DNA of 64,000 nt, taken from positions 2,990,001-3,054,000 of the forward strand of contig NZ_CP012676.1 of NCBI RefSeq assembly GCF_001294575.1. The letters run 5' to 3'. Of the stretch, positions 45,363 to 53,968 are shown piece after piece. Position 1 is the stretch's first letter. Each line of letters starts with the position of its first letter. The position numbers and the translations under genes were made by a program. Source of the DNA: Pseudomonas versuta (GTDB lineage Bacteria > Pseudomonadota > Gammaproteobacteria > Pseudomonadales > Pseudomonadaceae). Below the pieces are notes generated by a model, which was not told the DNA's origin, ran no database searches, and saw only the letters and a list, made by a program, of their open reading frames with translations.

Positions 45363-46328
45363 ATGAATCTGAACAAGGTTGACCTGAATCTGTTTATCGT
45401 CTTCGACGCCATCTACACCGAGGCCAATCTGACTCGCGCCGGACAGATCATCGGTATCACTCAGCCGGCGGTATCCAACGCCCTGGCTCGCCTGCGCGAG
45501 AGCTTTAACGACCCGTTGTTCGTGCGCACGGCCCAGGGCATGGTGCCTACGCCAATGGCGCAGAACATTATCAGCCCGGTGCGCAGTGCCCTGGCCCTGT
45601 TACGTGTGTCGGTCCAGGAAAGCCGCACCTTCAACCCCCTGCAAGCCAGCAAAACCTTCCGGATGAGCATGACCGACCTGACCGAGGCAGTGATTTTGCC
45701 CCCGCTGTTTCAACGCTTGCGGCGTCAGGCACCTGCTGTGGTGATTGAGAGTTTTCTTTCGCACCGACGTGAGACCACCAGCGACCTGGCTGCCGGACGC
45801 CTGGATTTCGCCGTGGATGCGCCGCTCAATACCGACCCGCAAGTACGCCACGTCAAGTTAATGGAAGACCGTTACGTCTGTGCCATGCGTCAGGGCCATC
45901 CATTGGCTGGCAAGCCCGTGATCAGCCTCGATGAGTATCTGGCGTTGACCCATATTCATATTTCGACCCGCCGCAATGGCCTGGGAGAAGTTGACCTGGC
46001 GCTGGGCAAAATGGGCCTGCAGCGCAAGATCACCCTGCGCTCGCAGCATTACCTGATGGCCTCCAATGTGTTGCAACAAACCGACATGGTCATGACCGTG
46101 CCCGAACGTTTTGCCCGACGCCATGCCCTGCATTTTGTGAAGTTGCCCCTCAACGAACTGCCCAACGTGGAGACCCATTTGTACTGGCATGAAAGCACTG
46201 AGCAAGACCCGGCCAATCGCTGGATGCGCGAGCAACTGATTGAGGTGTGCCAACAGCAGGTCATCCAGGAAAATAAAGCCGGGGCCGCCAGCTTGCTTGA
46301 CGTAAACGTCAAGCAACCAGTAGCTTAA
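45363..46328 (+). CDS. LysR family regulator
   Basis: LysR-type regulator of 321 residues, of the NodD/LeuO-like branch. The N-terminus MNLNKVDLNLFIVFDAIYTE and the helix-turn-helix ANLTRAGQIIGITQPAVSNALARLRE are clear, followed by the effector-binding domain. It is divergent from the ACAD10/11-like gene (152-base gap) and lies 26 bases upstream of liuR on the same strand, so it could be transcribed together with liuR and liuE. It probably controls the dehydrogenase; its effector is unknown. Confidence 0.88.
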   Translation: MNLNKVDLNLFIVFDAIYTEANLTRAGQIIGITQPAVSNALARLRESFNDPLFVRTAQGMVPTPMAQNIISPVRSALALLRVSVQESRTFNPLQASKTFRMSMTDLTEAVILPPLFQRLRRQAPAVVIESFLSHRRETTSDLAAGRLDFAVDAPLNTDPQVRHVKLMEDRYVCAMRQGHPLAGKPVISLDEYLALTHIHISTRRNGLGEVDLALGKMGLQRKITLRSQHYLMASNVLQQTDMVMTVPERFARRHALHFVKLPLNELPNVETHLYWHESTEQDPANRWMREQLIEVCQQQVIQENKAGAASLLDVNVKQPVA

Positions 46329-46354
46329 GCCCATGATTTCTTAAGAGCCCGCCC

Positions 46355-46753
46355 ATGAGCAGCCAGACGTACAGTATTTCCGACCTTGCCCGCGAGCTCG
46401 ACATCACCACCCGGGCCATCCGCTTTTATGAAGAACAGGGCTTGCTCGCTCCCGAACGACGCGGCCAGGAACGCGTGTATTCAGCACGGGACAAGGTCAG
46501 CCTGAAATTGATTTTGCGCGGCAAGCGCATCGGTTTTTCACTGGCCGAATGCCGCGAGCTGATTGAGCTTTACGACCCCACCAGCGGCAATCAAAAACAA
46601 TTGAACAGCATGCTGGCCAAAATCGCCGAGCGCCGTGAGCAGCTGGAGCAGCAATTGCTGGACATTCAACATATGCAGCTCGAACTCGACACTGCTGAAG
46701 AACGCTGCGTCCACGCCCTTGAACAAACCATAAAGAACCAGACAGCCTCCTGA
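46355..46753 (+). CDS. liuR: MerR-type regulator of leucine catabolism LiuR
   Basis: A 132-residue MerR-family regulator. The helix-turn-helix and wing are YSISDLARELDITTRAIRFYEEQGLLAPERR, followed by a long dimerisation helix (ERREQLEQQLLDIQHMQLEL). It lacks metal-binding Cys clusters, as expected for LiuR. It is upstream of liuE and about 3.5 kb from liuABCD. The liuA promoter region has two copies of its palindrome, so the assignment is well supported by sequence and context. Confidence 0.88.
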   Translation: MSSQTYSISDLARELDITTRAIRFYEEQGLLAPERRGQERVYSARDKVSLKLILRGKRIGFSLAECRELIELYDPTSGNQKQLNSMLAKIAERREQLEQQLLDIQHMQLELDTAEERCVHALEQTIKNQTAS

Positions 46754-46799
46754 CGCTGAAGATCATGCGGGACCCGGGCCGGGTAATCCTTCGGCGCCC

Positions 46800-46813
46800 G
46801 CTGGCAAGCCAGC
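46800..46813. repeat. Single REP core palindrome
   Basis: GCTGGCAAGCCAGC is a perfect palindrome of the TGGC REP type, in the gap between liuR and liuE. Confidence 0.6.
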
Positions 46814-46852
46814 TCCCCCAGGGGGCACAAACAATAAATACGGTGAATCCCC

Positions 46853-47749
46853 ATGACGCTTCCTACCCATGTGCGCCTGATTGAAGTCGGCCCGCGCGAC
46901 GGTCTGCAAAATGAATCCCTGCCCATCAGCGTGGCGGACAAGGTGCATCTGGTTAACGCCCTGACCGAGGCCGGGCTTGGCTACATAGAAGTCGGCAGTT
47001 TTGTGTCGCCCAAGTGGGTGCCGCAAATGGCCGGTTCTGCCGAAGTCTTTGCCCGGATCCAGCGCAAGCCCGGTGTGGTCTATGGCGCTCTGACGCCCAA
47101 CCTGCGCGGATTTGAAGACGCCGTGGCGGCGGGGGTAAAAGAAGTCGCCGTATTTGCCGCTGCCTCGCAAGCGTTCTCGCAACGCAACATCAATTGTTCG
47201 ATCAGCGAGAGCCTGGAGCGGTTTATCCCCATCATCGACGCCGCCCGCCAGCACGGCATCAGTGTGCGCGGCTACGTTTCCTGCGTGCTCGGTTGCCCCT
47301 ATGAAGGCCAGGTCGCGCCGCAACAGGTCGCAGCAGTGGCACAAGAGCTCTATGCCATGGGCTGTTACGAGGTTTCTCTGGGCGACACCATCGGCACCGG
47401 CACTCCGACGGCAACACGGGCAATGTTTGAAGCGGTAACGGCCCATGTGCCGCGAGAGAAGCTCGCCGGGCATTTCCATGACACCTATGGCCAGGCGCTG
47501 GTCAATATCTACGCCAGCCTGCAAGAGGGTATTGCGGTGTTTGACAGCTCTGTCGCAGGGCTGGGCGGCTGCCCGTATGCCAAGGGAGCAAGCGGTAACG
47601 TGGCCACCGAAGACGTGTTGTACATGCTCAACGGCATGGGCATCGATACCGGCGTCGACATGGACAAACTGTTACTGGCCGGCGAGCACATCTGCAAAGT
47701 GCTGGGCCGTGTTACCGGGTCGCGGGTCGCGAAAGCGCGCCAGGGCTAA
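46853..47749 (+). CDS. liuE: Hydroxymethylglutaryl-CoA lyase
   Basis: TIM-barrel lyase (mvaB) that splits HMG-CoA to acetyl-CoA and acetoacetate, the last step of leucine breakdown. The N-terminal [10 protein letters not shown], the metal His pair in [13 protein letters not shown], and the catalytic Cys loop [20 protein letters not shown] are intact. Length 298 is normal. It follows liuR and precedes a terminator, and is separated from liuABCD by the CrcY RNA and the acyl-CoA synthetase, unlike the usual liuRABCDE order. Confidence 0.95.
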   Translation: MTLPTHVRLIEVGPRDGLQNESLPISVADKVHLVNALTEAGLGYIEVGSFVSPKWVPQMAGSAEVFARIQRKPGVVYGALTPNLRGFEDAVAAGVKEVAVFAAASQAFSQRNINCSISESLERFIPIIDAARQHGISVRGYVSCVLGCPYEGQVAPQQVAAVAQELYAMGCYEVSLGDTIGTGTPTATRAMFEAVTAHVPREKLAGHFHDTYGQALVNIYASLQEGIAVFDSSVAGLGGCPYAKGASGNVATEDVLYMLNGMGIDTGVDMDKLLLAGEHICKVLGRVTGSRVAKARQG

Positions 47750-47802
47750 AAAATGTGCCTGAGTGTTACCTCGTCATCCCCTAAACGAGTAACACGGAAA
47801 CA

Positions 47803-47829
47803 AACCGGCCAGCACAATGGCCGGTTTTT
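47803..47829 (+). terminator. Terminator of liuE
   Basis: AACCGGCCA (47803-47811), 6-base loop, TGGCCGGTT followed by T-run. Confidence 0.92.
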
Positions 47830-47875
47830 TATTGCCTGAAAAACCAAGCCTTTGATTTATAAGGGTTTTTAAAAG

Positions 47876-47892
47876 TTGGCACGGCTCCTGCT
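47876..47892 (+). promoter_or_regulatory. Sigma54 promoter of crcY
   Basis: TTGGCACGGCTCCTGCT fits YTGGCAC-N5-TTGCW with only CTGC for TTGC; the GG and GC are 10 bases apart. It predicts a start near 47903. The CbrA-CbrB system with RpoN is the known driver of CrcZ/CrcY-type RNAs. CbrB sites upstream cannot be judged by eye. Confidence 0.85.
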
Positions 47893-47902
47893 ATCTCTAT
47901 GG

Positions 47903-48290
47903 CATAACAAGAATAAAAACCGCAGCAACATAATAAAAACAATACGAAACGACTCTGACATAACAAAAACAACACGGCAGAGACGCAGCTAACAGATTTT
48001 TTTGGAGAAGGTTTACTTTTCCGAGGAGCCAAAAGCCACCTCGCAACCGGGCAGAGAATAATAAAACTACCTTCAGGTAGCACCCGCACAGGTTGGATCA
48101 CAGGTTTGATAGCCAGTGATGAAAGTGGATCAGCGCTCAAAAAAATACGTTTGCTCTTGATCCCGCATGGGGATCGCACAAAACAGTAACAAAGGGCCAC
48201 GGTTCCAAAAACAACAATAGACCGCCCCTCAATAATAAAAAAAGAGCACGCAACGACATATTAAAGGGGAGCCTCGGCTCCCCTTTGTGT
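47903..48290 (+). ncRNA. crcY: CrcY regulatory RNA (Hfq/Crc sponge)
   Basis: About 390-nucleotide RNA that binds Hfq-Crc and relieves catabolite repression. Evidence is the sigma54 promoter just upstream, about six A-rich CA motifs (AACAAGAA, AATAAAAAC, AACAAAAACAAC, AATAATAA, AACAACAAT, AATAATAAA), lack of any coding frame, and a strong 10-bp terminator hairpin (48263-48286) at the end. In P. putida, crcY lies next to the HMG-CoA lyase gene (PP_3540), as here, which separates it from crcZ, found beside cbrB. The exact ends are inferred. Confidence 0.88.
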
Positions 48291-48310
48291 TGTCTGTAAT
48301 CCCCGTTTTG

Positions 48311-48405
48311 CTGCAGGAGCGAGCTTGCCTCGCGATGGGGATGGTCGAGCAACGGCTTCAGCGACCCCCGTACTGATCCTGTCGCGAGGCAAGCTTGCCC
48401 CTAGA
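48311..48405. repeat. REP inverted pair
   Basis: CTGCAGGAGCGAGCTTGCCTCGCGA at the left is matched by TCGCGAGGCAAGCTTGC then CCCTAGA at the right, as an inverted pair between the CrcY gene and the synthetase. Confidence 0.8.
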
Positions 48406-48421
48406 GGGCGTTGAGCAAGCC

Positions 48422-50104
48422 TTACGGTGTGCCAAGTTCCTGAATGCTGATTTCACGCATTTTGAATTTCTGGATCTTGCCGGTCACCGTCATCGGAAAC
48501 ACATCCACAAACTTGAAGTAACGCGGCGTCTTGAAGTGTGCGATACGCGACTTGCACCAGGTTTGCAGTTCCAGCTCGTTGGCCGTATGACCCGGATGAA
48601 ACTTGATCCAGGCAACGATCTCCTCGCCGTATCGGGCGTCGGGGATACCCACAATCTGCACATCTGCCACCGCCGGGTGGGTGAAAAAGAACTCTTCCAG
48701 CTCCCGCGGATATATGTTTTCGCCGCCACGAATAATCATGTCCTTGTTGCGCCCGACGATGCGCACATACCCCTGCTCATCCATTTGTGCCAGGTCCCCG
48801 GTATGCATCCAGCCTTCGCTGTCGATTGACTCGCGGGTCGCTTGCGGGTTGTTCCAGTACCCCAGCATCACGCTGTATCCCCGGGTACACAACTCACCGA
48901 TCTCACCCCGCCCAACAACGTTGCCGTCAGTGTCGATCAGCTTGTTCTCCAGTTGTGGCTGAGTTCGTCCTACGGTGGTAACGCGTAATTCGAGGTCATC
49001 TGCAGGGCCGGTCTGCATCGATACCGGGCTGGTTTCAGTCATGCCGTAGGCAATTTGTACCTCCCCCATGTGCATCTCGCTGATGACCCGGCGCATCACC
49101 TCAATCGGGCAGGTGGCTCCGGCCATGATCCCCGTGCGCAAGCTCGAGAGGTCAAATTCAGCACGCTTCGGGTGGTCGAGCATGGCGATGAACATGGTGG
49201 GCACACCGTACAGCGCCGTTGCCCGCTCTTGGGCAACCGCTTGCAGGGTCAAACCGGGATCAAAGGCTTCACTGGGATAAATCATGGTGGTGCCATGGGT
49301 CACGCATCCCAGATTGCCCATCACCATGCCAAAACAGTGGTACAGCGGTACCGGAATCACCAACCGGTCGTTGGCCGTCAGCCCCAGGCTTTCGCCTACC
49401 ATATAGCCATTGTTGAGGATGTTGTGATGGCTGAGGGTCGCCCCCTTTGGAAACCCCGTAGTACCCGAGGTGTACTGAATGTTCACCGGTTGATCGGGGC
49501 GCACACCGGCTTGACGGTTATACAGTTGGTCGACAGTAACCCCGGCGCCCAGCGTGCTCAGTTGCGACCACGGCAAAAAGCCGGCAGGGGGCTGAGCATC
49601 AAGGCTGATGACGCCGCGTAGTTCGGGAAAATGCTCACTCACCAACTGCCCCGCCGACGAATCGGCCAGCGGCGCAATCAGCTCCTGGAGCATGGCGTGA
49701 TAGTTGGAAGTCTTGAATGCACCGGCACAGACCAGCCACTGACACGCCGACTGTTTAAGTACATATTCCAGTTCAGAGGCCCGGTATGCGGGGTTGATGT
49801 TAACCAGGACCACCCCGATTTTTGCGCTGGCAAACTGGCACAAGAACCATTCGACACAGTTGGGTGCCCATACTCCCAGCCGGTCTCCCGCCTGCAAACC
49901 CAATGCCAGCAGCCCTCTGGCACACAGGTCAACCGCCTGAGCCAGTTGCCCCCAGGTGTAACGCTGCTGTTGATGGCACACCACCAGCGCGTCGCTATCG
50001 CAATAGCGTGCGGCGGTGTGATCGAAAGCCTGACCGATGGTCATCGTCAGCAGCGGTTTGTCCTGAGCGCCCTGACTGTAACTGGGGGCAGAATGTGGCT
50101 TCAT
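48422..50104 (-). CDS. AMP-binding acyl-CoA synthetase
   Basis: Acyl-adenylate-forming synthetase of 560 residues. The P-loop is [18 protein letters not shown]; the A5 block is [10 protein letters not shown] and the A8-A10 region has [22 protein letters not shown] and the C-terminal catalytic Lys in [14 protein letters not shown] start at ATG 50104, since AGAGGAG lies 5 bases before it; the frame runs much further upstream without similarity. It is divergent from liuA and shares the promoter region with two LiuR operators. It may activate isovalerate or another short to medium branched acid for the pathway. Confidence 0.88.
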   Translation of the reverse strand: MKPHSAPSYSQGAQDKPLLTMTIGQAFDHTAARYCDSDALVVCHQQQRYTWGQLAQAVDLCARGLLALGLQAGDRLGVWAPNCVEWFLCQFASAKIGVVLVNINPAYRASELEYVLKQSACQWLVCAGAFKTSNYHAMLQELIAPLADSSAGQLVSEHFPELRGVISLDAQPPAGFLPWSQLSTLGAGVTVDQLYNRQAGVRPDQPVNIQYTSGTTGFPKGATLSHHNILNNGYMVGESLGLTANDRLVIPVPLYHCFGMVMGNLGCVTHGTTMIYPSEAFDPGLTLQAVAQERATALYGVPTMFIAMLDHPKRAEFDLSSLRTGIMAGATCPIEVMRRVISEMHMGEVQIAYGMTETSPVSMQTGPADDLELRVTTVGRTQPQLENKLIDTDGNVVGRGEIGELCTRGYSVMLGYWNNPQATRESIDSEGWMHTGDLAQMDEQGYVRIVGRNKDMIIRGGENIYPRELEEFFFTHPAVADVQIVGIPDARYGEEIVAWIKFHPGHTANELELQTWCKSRIAHFKTPRYFKFVDVFPMTVTGKIQKFKMREISIQELGTP

Positions 50105-50192
50105 GAAAACTCCTCTTGTGATTGTTTTGGGAGCATGGGTACGGCGCATGCTGCGCCACCTCATTGACGAGCAGCAATGACTCTGCCTCAAG

Positions 50193-50208
50193 TTGACGTT
50201 AACGTAAA
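50193..50208. promoter_or_regulatory. LiuR operator 1
   Basis: TTGACGTTAACGTAAA contains the perfect palindrome ACGTTAACGT (50196-50205) expected for LiuR (TTTACGTTAACGTAAA type). It lies about 107 bases before liuA and 90 bases before the divergent synthetase. Confidence 0.75.
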
Positions 50209-50234
50209 GGTCATTGACAGCCCAAGCCTCCAAG

Positions 50235-50251
50235 CTTACGTTAACGTAAAG
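50235..50251. promoter_or_regulatory. LiuR operator 2
   Basis: CTTACGTTAACGTAAAG holds the 14-base perfect palindrome TTACGTTAACGTAA (50236-50249), about 65 bases before liuA. The two operators are 42 bases apart, four helical turns. Confidence 0.8.
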
Positions 50252-50307
50252 GTTATCAATGGCGACGCTGCACACGCCTCCTACAAGAACAACGATCAAG
50301 GTGCCCC

Positions 50308-51471
50308 ATGAGCTACCCGACTTTGAACTTCGCCCTTGGCGAAACCATCGACATGCTGCGCGATCAGGTGCAAGCCTTCGTTGCCGCCGAACTGACCCCA
50401 CGGGCGGCGCAAATCGACAAAGACAACCTGTTCCCGGCGGACATGTGGCGAAAGTTCGGGGACATGGGTCTGCTGGGTATCACTGTTGCAGAAGAATACG
50501 GCGGCACCGGGCTCAGCTATCTGGCCCACGTGGTTGCGATGGAAGAAATCAGCCGGGGCTCGGCCTCCGTCGCCCTCTCCTACGGCGCTCACTCAAACCT
50601 GTGCGTCAACCAGATCAACCGCAACGGCACCCACGCACAGAAGCTTAAATACCTGCCCAAACTGATCAGTGGCGAACACGTCGGCGCATTGGCCATGAGT
50701 GAGCCGAACGCGGGCTCCGATGTGGTTTCCATGAAGCTGCGGGCCGACAAGCGCGGCGACCACTTTGTGCTCAATGGCAGTAAAACCTGGATCACCAATG
50801 GCCCGGATGCCAATACCTACGTGATCTACGCCAAAACCGACATCGAGAAAAATGCCCATGGCATCAGTGCATTTATCGTCGAGCGCGACTGGAAAGGCTT
50901 CAGCCGTGGCAAGCACTTCGACAAGCTCGGCATGCGCGGCTCGAACACCGGCGAACTGTTTTTCGATGACGTTCAAGTCCCTGAAGAAAACCTGCTGGGC
51001 CCTCTGAACGCCGGCGTTAAAGTCCTGATGAGCGGACTGGACTACGAACGCGTGGTGCTTTCGGGCGGCCCCACCGGGATCATGCAAGCGTGCATGGATC
51101 TGGTGGTGCCTTATATCCACGACCGCAAACAGTTCGGCCAGAGCATCGGCGAGTTTCAGCTGATCCAGGGCAAGGTCGCGGACATGTACACCCAACTCAA
51201 TGCCAGCCGCGCTTATTTGTACGCTGTTGCAGCCGCTTGCGAGCGTGGAGAAACCACACGCAAGGACGCAGCCGGAGTGATTTTGTACAGCGCTGAACGC
51301 GCCACCCAGATGGCCCTCGATGCGATCCAGATTCTGGGCGGTAACGGCTATATCAATGAATTCCCTGCCGGACGTCTGTTGCGTGATGCCAAGCTGTATG
51401 AAATCGGCGCAGGCACCAGCGAAATCCGCCGCATGCTGATTGGCCGCGAACTGTTTAACGAAACTCGCTAA
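50308..51471 (+). CDS. liuA: Isovaleryl-CoA dehydrogenase
   Basis: FAD enzyme that oxidises isovaleryl-CoA to 3-methylcrotonyl-CoA, step three of leucine breakdown. The catalytic Glu is in [17 protein letters not shown], at the IVD-specific position. FAD contacts appear in [12 protein letters not shown] and [14 protein letters not shown], and the C-terminal signature [20 protein letters not shown] is present. Length 387. First gene of the liuABCD operon, under two LiuR operators; 9 bases separate it from liuB. Confidence 0.95.
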   Translation: MSYPTLNFALGETIDMLRDQVQAFVAAELTPRAAQIDKDNLFPADMWRKFGDMGLLGITVAEEYGGTGLSYLAHVVAMEEISRGSASVALSYGAHSNLCVNQINRNGTHAQKLKYLPKLISGEHVGALAMSEPNAGSDVVSMKLRADKRGDHFVLNGSKTWITNGPDANTYVIYAKTDIEKNAHGISAFIVERDWKGFSRGKHFDKLGMRGSNTGELFFDDVQVPEENLLGPLNAGVKVLMSGLDYERVVLSGGPTGIMQACMDLVVPYIHDRKQFGQSIGEFQLIQGKVADMYTQLNASRAYLYAVAAACERGETTRKDAAGVILYSAERATQMALDAIQILGGNGYINEFPAGRLLRDAKLYEIGAGTSEIRRMLIGRELFNETR

Positions 51472-51480
51472 GGAGCGCGC

Positions 51481-53088
51481 ATGTCCATCCTGCATACGAC
51501 AGTCAACCCGCGTTCGGCCGACTTCCTGACCAATCGCGACGCCATGCTCACCCAGGTTGATGCCCTGCATACCCTGCTCAACCAGGTACAACAAGGTGGC
51601 GGCGCCAAGGCCCAGGAACGCCACACATCACGTGGCAAGTTACTGCCCCGCGAGCGTATCGATCGCTTGCTGGACAGCGGCTCTGCGTTTCTCGAGCTCA
51701 GTCAGCTGGCCGCTTATGGTGTTTACGGCGAAGACGTTCCCGCGGCCGGAATAATCGCCGGCATTGGCCGGGTCGAAGGTGTGGAATGCATGATTGTGGC
51801 CAACGATGCCACGGTCAAAGGTGGGTCGTATTACCCGTTAACGGTTAAAAAACACTTGCGCGCGCAGACCATTGCCGAGCAGAACCGCCTGCCATGTATC
51901 TACCTGGTGGACTCGGGCGGGGCCAATCTGCCGCGCCAGGATGAGGTGTTCCCCGACCGTGAGCACTTCGGCCGGATCTTCTTCAATCAGGCCAACATGA
52001 GCGCCGCAGGCATCCCGCAAATCGCCGTGGTGATGGGCTCCTGCACGGCGGGTGGTGCGTATGTACCGGCCATGGCTGACGAAGCCATCATGGTGCGCCA
52101 GCAAGCGACGATTTTCCTCGCCGGCCCGCCACTGGTAAAAGCCGCGACCGGCGAAGTAGTCAGTGCTGAAGACCTGGGAGGCGCCGATGTGCACTGCAAA
52201 ATTTCGGGAGTGGCCGACCATTACGCCGAAAGTGATGAGCACGCCTTGGCTCTGGCACGGCGCAGCGTAGCCAATCTCAATTGGCGCAAGCTCGGCCAGG
52301 TGCAGCAACGTGCACCGCTGGCACCGCTGTACAGCACTGAAGAACTGTATGGCATCGTCCCTGCCGACCCCAAGCAGCCCTTTGATGTACGTGAAGTGAT
52401 CGCGCGGCTGGTGGACGGTTCGGTATTCGATGAGTTCAAGGCCCTGTTCGGCACTACGCTGGTGTGCGGCTTTGCGCATTTGCATGGTTACCCGGTCGCG
52501 ATCCTGGCCAACAACGGCATTCTGTTTGCCGAATCGGCACAAAAAGGCGCGCACTTCATTGAACTGGCATGCCAGCGCGGCATTCCGTTGATCTTTCTGC
52601 AAAACATCACCGGCTTTATGGTCGGGCAAAAATACGAAGCCGGCGGCATCGCCAAACACGGGGCCAAGCTGGTGACCGCAGTAGCCTGCGCCAGGGTCCC
52701 CAAATTCACAGTGATCATCGGCGGCAGCTTTGGCGCCGGTAACTACGGCATGTGCGGCCGTGCTTATGACCCGCGCTTTCTGTGGATGTGGCCTAACGCG
52801 CGAATCGGCGTGATGGGCGCCGAACAGGCCGCAGGCGTTCTGGTGCAAGTCAAGCGCGAGCAGGCCGAACGCAATGGCCTGGTTTTTTCCAGCGCGGAAG
52901 AAGCCGGTATCAAACAGCCGATCCTTGACCAGTACGAACATCAAGGCCACCCCTACTACTCCAGCGCCCGGTTGTGGGATGACGGCGTAATCGATCCGGC
53001 GCAAACCCGTGACGTCTTGGCCCTGGGTCTGTCGGCCGCGTTGAACGCACCCATCGAAGCCACGCGCTTTGGTGTGTTGCGCATGTAA
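51481..53088 (+). CDS. liuB: Methylcrotonyl-CoA carboxylase carboxyltransferase (beta) subunit
   Basis: Transfers carboxyl from biotin to 3-methylcrotonyl-CoA. The 535-residue protein has the two crotonase-like carboxyltransferase halves, with [19 protein letters not shown] and [19 protein letters not shown] in the N-half and [30 protein letters not shown] in the C-half. Acyl-CoA specificity fits MCC rather than propionyl-CoA carboxylase by that last block. AGGAG is upstream of the ATG. It works as a complex with liuD. Confidence 0.95.
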   Translation: MSILHTTVNPRSADFLTNRDAMLTQVDALHTLLNQVQQGGGAKAQERHTSRGKLLPRERIDRLLDSGSAFLELSQLAAYGVYGEDVPAAGIIAGIGRVEGVECMIVANDATVKGGSYYPLTVKKHLRAQTIAEQNRLPCIYLVDSGGANLPRQDEVFPDREHFGRIFFNQANMSAAGIPQIAVVMGSCTAGGAYVPAMADEAIMVRQQATIFLAGPPLVKAATGEVVSAEDLGGADVHCKISGVADHYAESDEHALALARRSVANLNWRKLGQVQQRAPLAPLYSTEELYGIVPADPKQPFDVREVIARLVDGSVFDEFKALFGTTLVCGFAHLHGYPVAILANNGILFAESAQKGAHFIELACQRGIPLIFLQNITGFMVGQKYEAGGIAKHGAKLVTAVACARVPKFTVIIGGSFGAGNYGMCGRAYDPRFLWMWPNARIGVMGAEQAAGVLVQVKREQAERNGLVFSSAEEAGIKQPILDQYEHQGHPYYSSARLWDDGVIDPAQTRDVLALGLSAALNAPIEATRFGVLRM

Positions 53089-53101
53089 CCCGCCCGGTGC
53101 C

Positions 53102-53129
53102 TGCATCGCTGGCGAGCCAGCGCCTACAT
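53102..53129. repeat. Single REP unit between liuB and liuC
   Basis: TGCATCGCTGGCGAGCCAGCGCCTACA is one REP unit inside the operon, with a core GCTGGCGAGCCAGC palindrome. The gene spacing here is 61 bases, larger than elsewhere in the operon. Confidence 0.7.
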
Positions 53130-53149
53130 CCATTTAAGGACTGACGGAC

Positions 53150-53968
53150 ATGATCGATTTCAACACCCTGGAACTGCACAACGACCCCCGGGGGTTTGCC
53201 ACCCTGTGGTTGAGTCGCGAGCAAAAGAACAACGCCTTCAATGCCGAGATGATCCGCGAACTGATCTTGGCGCTGGACGCCGTGCAAGGCGATCCAAATC
53301 TGCGTTTTCTGGTGCTGCGTGGACGTGGAAAACATTTCAGCGCCGGCGCCGACCTGGCGTGGATGCAACAGTCAGCCGAGCTCGACTATCACACCAACCT
53401 TGATGACGCCCGACACCTGGCAGAGCTGATGTACAACCTGGCCAAGCTGAAAATCCCGACCATGGCGGTGGTGCAAGGCGCGGCCTATGGCGGTGCGCTG
53501 GGGCTGATCAGTGCCTGTGATATGGCCATCGGGGCCAATGATGCTCAGTTCTGCCTGTCCGAAGTCCGGATTGGCCTGGCGCCAGCCGTGATCAGTCCAT
53601 TCGTGGTGCAAGCCATCGGCGAGCGCGCCGCACGCCGTTATGCCCTGACTGCGGAGCGCTTCAGCGGTGAGCGCGCCCGTGAATTGGGGCTGCTCAGTGA
53701 AAGCTACCCCGTGGCCGAGCTGGAACAGCAAATCGAGCTGTGGATCGACAACTTGCTGCTCAATAGCCCGCAGGCCATGCGTTCGTGCAAGGACTTGCTG
53801 CGTGAAGTCAGCCATGGCGCACCCACCCCGGCCATTCGCCGCTACTGCGAGAATGCCATTGCCCGGATTCGGGTCAGCCCCGAAGGGCAGGAAGGCTTGC
53901 GCGCGTTTCTGCAAAAGCGTGCGCCAAGCTGGCAGGCCGACACCTCTACTCAGGAGTCACGCCCATGA
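53150..53968 (+). CDS. liuC: Methylglutaconyl-CoA hydratase
   Basis: Crotonase-family enzyme that hydrates 3-methylglutaconyl-CoA to HMG-CoA. The oxyanion segments are KHFSAGADLAWM and GAAYGGALGLISACD, and the acidic residue is in LSEVRIGLAPAVISP. Length 272. Its stop overlaps the liuD start by 4 bases, so translation is coupled. Confidence 0.93.
   Translation: MIDFNTLELHNDPRGFATLWLSREQKNNAFNAEMIRELILALDAVQGDPNLRFLVLRGRGKHFSAGADLAWMQQSAELDYHTNLDDARHLAELMYNLAKLKIPTMAVVQGAAYGGALGLISACDMAIGANDAQFCLSEVRIGLAPAVISPFVVQAIGERAARRYALTAERFSGERARELGLLSESYPVAELEQQIELWIDNLLLNSPQAMRSCKDLLREVSHGAPTPAIRRYCENAIARIRVSPEGQEGLRAFLQKRAPSWQADTSTQESRP

Noticed and set aside
47763..47795. Imperfect inverted repeat (GTGTTACCTCGT / ACGAGTAACAC) after liuE
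   Set aside because: A stronger terminator follows within 10 bases, and this repeat has no T-run or known operator match.
47829..48200. 123-codon frame on the minus strand across the CrcY region
   Set aside because: Composition is atypical for a protein and the CA motifs, sigma54 promoter and terminator explain the region as an RNA gene.
51838..53133. Long open frame (431 codons) antisense to liuB
   Set aside because: It is a shadow of the strongly coding liuB frame in GC-rich DNA, with no recognisable domain.
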